Under the pieces are notes generated by a model that worked only from the letters and a program-made list of their open reading frames with translations, was not told where the DNA came from and ran no database searches. A program made the position numbers and the translations under genes. DNA of 64,000 bases from an uncultured Pseudomonadales bacterium (GTDB taxonomy: Bacteria > Pseudomonadota > Gammaproteobacteria > Pseudomonadales > UBA7434), in the NCBI GenBank assembly GCA_943788835.1, contig CALSRU010000004.1:27941-91940 (forward strand), written 5' to 3'. Below, piece after piece: positions 62,714-64,000 of this stretch (position 1 is the stretch's first letter; each line of letters opens with the position of its first letter).

Positions 62714-63543
62714 CCACCGCCAGTGCTAGTTTGGAAAGAAACCGCGCAAATATGCCGCCCTTGATGGGCGGCGTTCTCTGGGTGGCTAACCAGTTGAAGT
62801 ATCCGGTGTTGGGTTGTTTGTGTCTCTTGGTGCTTTGGTGGTTTGGTGGTTACTTGATTAGAAATGATCCCGATTTGTCGGCGTTTTCGGCGTTCGCGCC
62901 AGGGCCGACATTTTCGGCGTTGTATGCATTGATTCTTAGCGGAGAGTTAGTGCAAACCATTACATCGAGTTTGTACCGCATTTTGATCGGCTTGCTGTGG
63001 GGCGTTGCTATCGGTGTTCCTGTTGGAGTGTTGATTGGCTATGTTGGCACAGCCATGAAAATTGCTAACGTGCCCTTTCAAATATTAAGGATGATCAGCC
63101 CGTTGGCTTGGATGCCGATTGCGGTGCTTGCTTTTGCGAGTTGGGATGCCGCGATAATTTTCTTAATTGTGATGGCGGCTGTTTGGCCCATCATGTTTTC
63201 AACCGCACATGGCGTTCGCAAGATTGACCCAAACTGGTTCAAGGTTGCACGTAACTTGGGCGCTACGGGTCCGCAAATGTTGAGTCGAATTATTTTGCCC
63301 GCCATTATGATGGATGTGGTTGCTGGTATTCGTCTCGCAGTAGGTGTGGCTTGGGTTGTTCTGGTGCCCGCCGAGTATCTTGGAGTGACGAGTGGTTTGG
63401 GCTATGCGATTAACGACGCACGGGACACTTTGTCCTACGATACATTGGCGGCAATAGTATTGGTTATAGGCGTGATTGGTTACTGCCTCGATTGGCTATG
63501 CGGCTTGTTAGTTAAGCGATTTAATTGGCATTTGGAGGATTAG
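62710..63543 (+). CDS. second ABC transporter permease, NrtB/CynB type
   Basis: A 277-residue inner-membrane permease with about six membrane helices and the EAA-type loop NWFKVARNLGATGPQMLSRIILPAIMMDVVAGIRLAVGVAWVVLVPAEYLG. It overlaps its binding protein gene by ATGA, so translation is coupled. It resembles the permease at 54407 in the ISPLAWMPIAVLAF and VWPIMFSTAHGVRKIDPNWFKVA motifs. Confidence 0.88.
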   Translation: MTTASASLERNRANMPPLMGGVLWVANQLKYPVLGCLCLLVLWWFGGYLIRNDPDLSAFSAFAPGPTFSALYALILSGELVQTITSSLYRILIGLLWGVAIGVPVGVLIGYVGTAMKIANVPFQILRMISPLAWMPIAVLAFASWDAAIIFLIVMAAVWPIMFSTAHGVRKIDPNWFKVARNLGATGPQMLSRIILPAIMMDVVAGIRLAVGVAWVVLVPAEYLGVTSGLGYAINDARDTLSYDTLAAIVLVIGVIGYCLDWLCGLLVKRFNWHLED

Positions 63544-63758
63544 CTGTGATTTGTTGTCTGGCGCTGCCTACCTTCAGAGCGCATTGATGAGCGCGCTTGG
63601 TATGTAACAGTCGTCGCTGTTTGTGGCAGTGCGTGCGGTCGATAATATTATTTTTAGGCTATCGAAGATGCCAATGAACTCCTATAAGCTCACTTTGGGC
63701 ATGGATTTTGCCAGCAAGAAGTTATTGTTGACAATGTCTAACAAAGCGAGCGAGTGGC

Positions 63759-64000
63759 ATGAGTACTTCGAACAAGGCGGATCAATCTAATTCGGATAAC
63801 ACTTCGTCAGGTAATACCCGTTTCCTGCAGCAGCCAGCGGCAATGATGCAAGAGTCTGGTGACTTCGATCTGGGAGTGATTCACGAGGCGGCTAAACTCA
63901 TTGGCAATTCGGATGCTCCCGAATTGGCCATCACCGGTATTTTACGTTTAATCTCAGAATTTTTAGGTTTGAACCGCGGTAGAGTTCTGCTACCGTCGGT
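63759..64000 (+). CDS. NifA-like sigma-54 activator, N-terminal GAF part, runs off the right edge
   Basis: The first 80 residues of a regulator. After a Ser/Asn-rich N-terminus a GAF-type domain begins (IHEAAKLIGNSDAPELAITGILRLISEFLGLNRGRVLLPS), closely resembling the NifA/AnfA/FhlA N-terminal sensor. The AAA+ domain is outside the window, so the sigma-54 assignment rests on this similarity. It follows the second cassette, which has a sigma-54 promoter, so it is the likely activator of that cassette. The ATG at 63759 lacks a strong ribosome-binding site, and a 40-codon frame (63668-63790) overlaps it. Confidence 0.6.
   Translation, partial: MSTSNKADQSNSDNTSSGNTRFLQQPAAMMQESGDFDLGVIHEAAKLIGNSDAPELAITGILRLISEFLGLNRGRVLLPS

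Noticed and set aside
63695..63760. Possible IS110-like transposase start (LTLGMDFASKKLLLT)
   Set aside because: Only a few residues resemble the GIDVSK motif and the frame stops after 40 codons.
63753..63770. TGGCATGAGTACTTCG as a sigma-54 promoter
   Set aside because: Lacks the invariant GC at -12 and overlaps the start codon of the regulator.

Overview
This 64 kb window looks like chromosomal DNA of a marine gammaproteobacterium related to Pseudomonas, perhaps Cellvibrionales/Spongiibacteraceae. That placement is an inference from gene order and protein similarity, not a database match. The orders yceD-rpmF-fabD-fabG-acpP-fabF-pabC-mltG-tmk-holB-pilZ, tRNA-Leu-tig-clpP-clpX-lon-hupB-ppiD, recA-recX and etfB-etfA beside ETF-QO are the pseudomonad arrangements. 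A FabY-type ketoacyl synthase and several PEP-CTERM-like exported proteins are also present. I saw no insertion sequence, prophage or CRISPR array.

Layout. 1-6.5 kb: rluC, a HAD phosphatase, an SppA-type signal peptide peptidase, a CpxA/CpxR-like two-component pair on the minus strand and a Maf/YceF nucleotide phosphatase. A consensus CpxR box and a minus-strand terminator lie between cpxR and maf. 6.6-16.2 kb: the yceD-rpmF and fatty-acid cluster through holB and pilZ. plsX and fabH are absent from it, and tmk has no ATG/GTG/TTG start. 16.2-18.7 kb: a candidate structured small RNA, a GH84 glycosidase, a small polyhydroxyalkanoate-system protein and tRNA-Leu(UAG). 18.8-29.5 kb: the trigger factor/ClpXP/Lon/HU/PpiD proteostasis block and serA. 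29.8-35.8 kb: two small conserved proteins, the electron-transfer flavoprotein system and a DUF501 protein.

36-49.2 kb is more accessory. It holds two tandem exported paralogues with different C-termini, a polytopic membrane protein, recA-recX behind a perfect LexA box, a GlxA-type AraC regulator divergent from fabY, a nitroreductase, queD, tRNA-Val and tRNA-Asp, and a group of PEP-CTERM-like genes that includes a decayed copy and other coding fragments.

49.9-64 kb is the most interesting part. A PAS-containing sigma-54 activator is divergent from a cluster running substrate-binding protein, permease, ATPase, cyanase (cynS), DUF1348 protein, tatA, tatB, tatC, porin. A second ATPase, binding protein and permease cassette follows, then the start of a NifA-like regulator at the right edge. 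Both transport cassettes have good sigma-54 (-24/-12) promoter candidates, and the first also has palindromic upstream sites. Both binding proteins carry twin-arginine motifs behind unusually long N-terminal extensions. My reading, which is inference, is a cyanate or related nitrogen-compound acquisition system that carries its own Tat translocase and outer-membrane porin under sigma-54 control.
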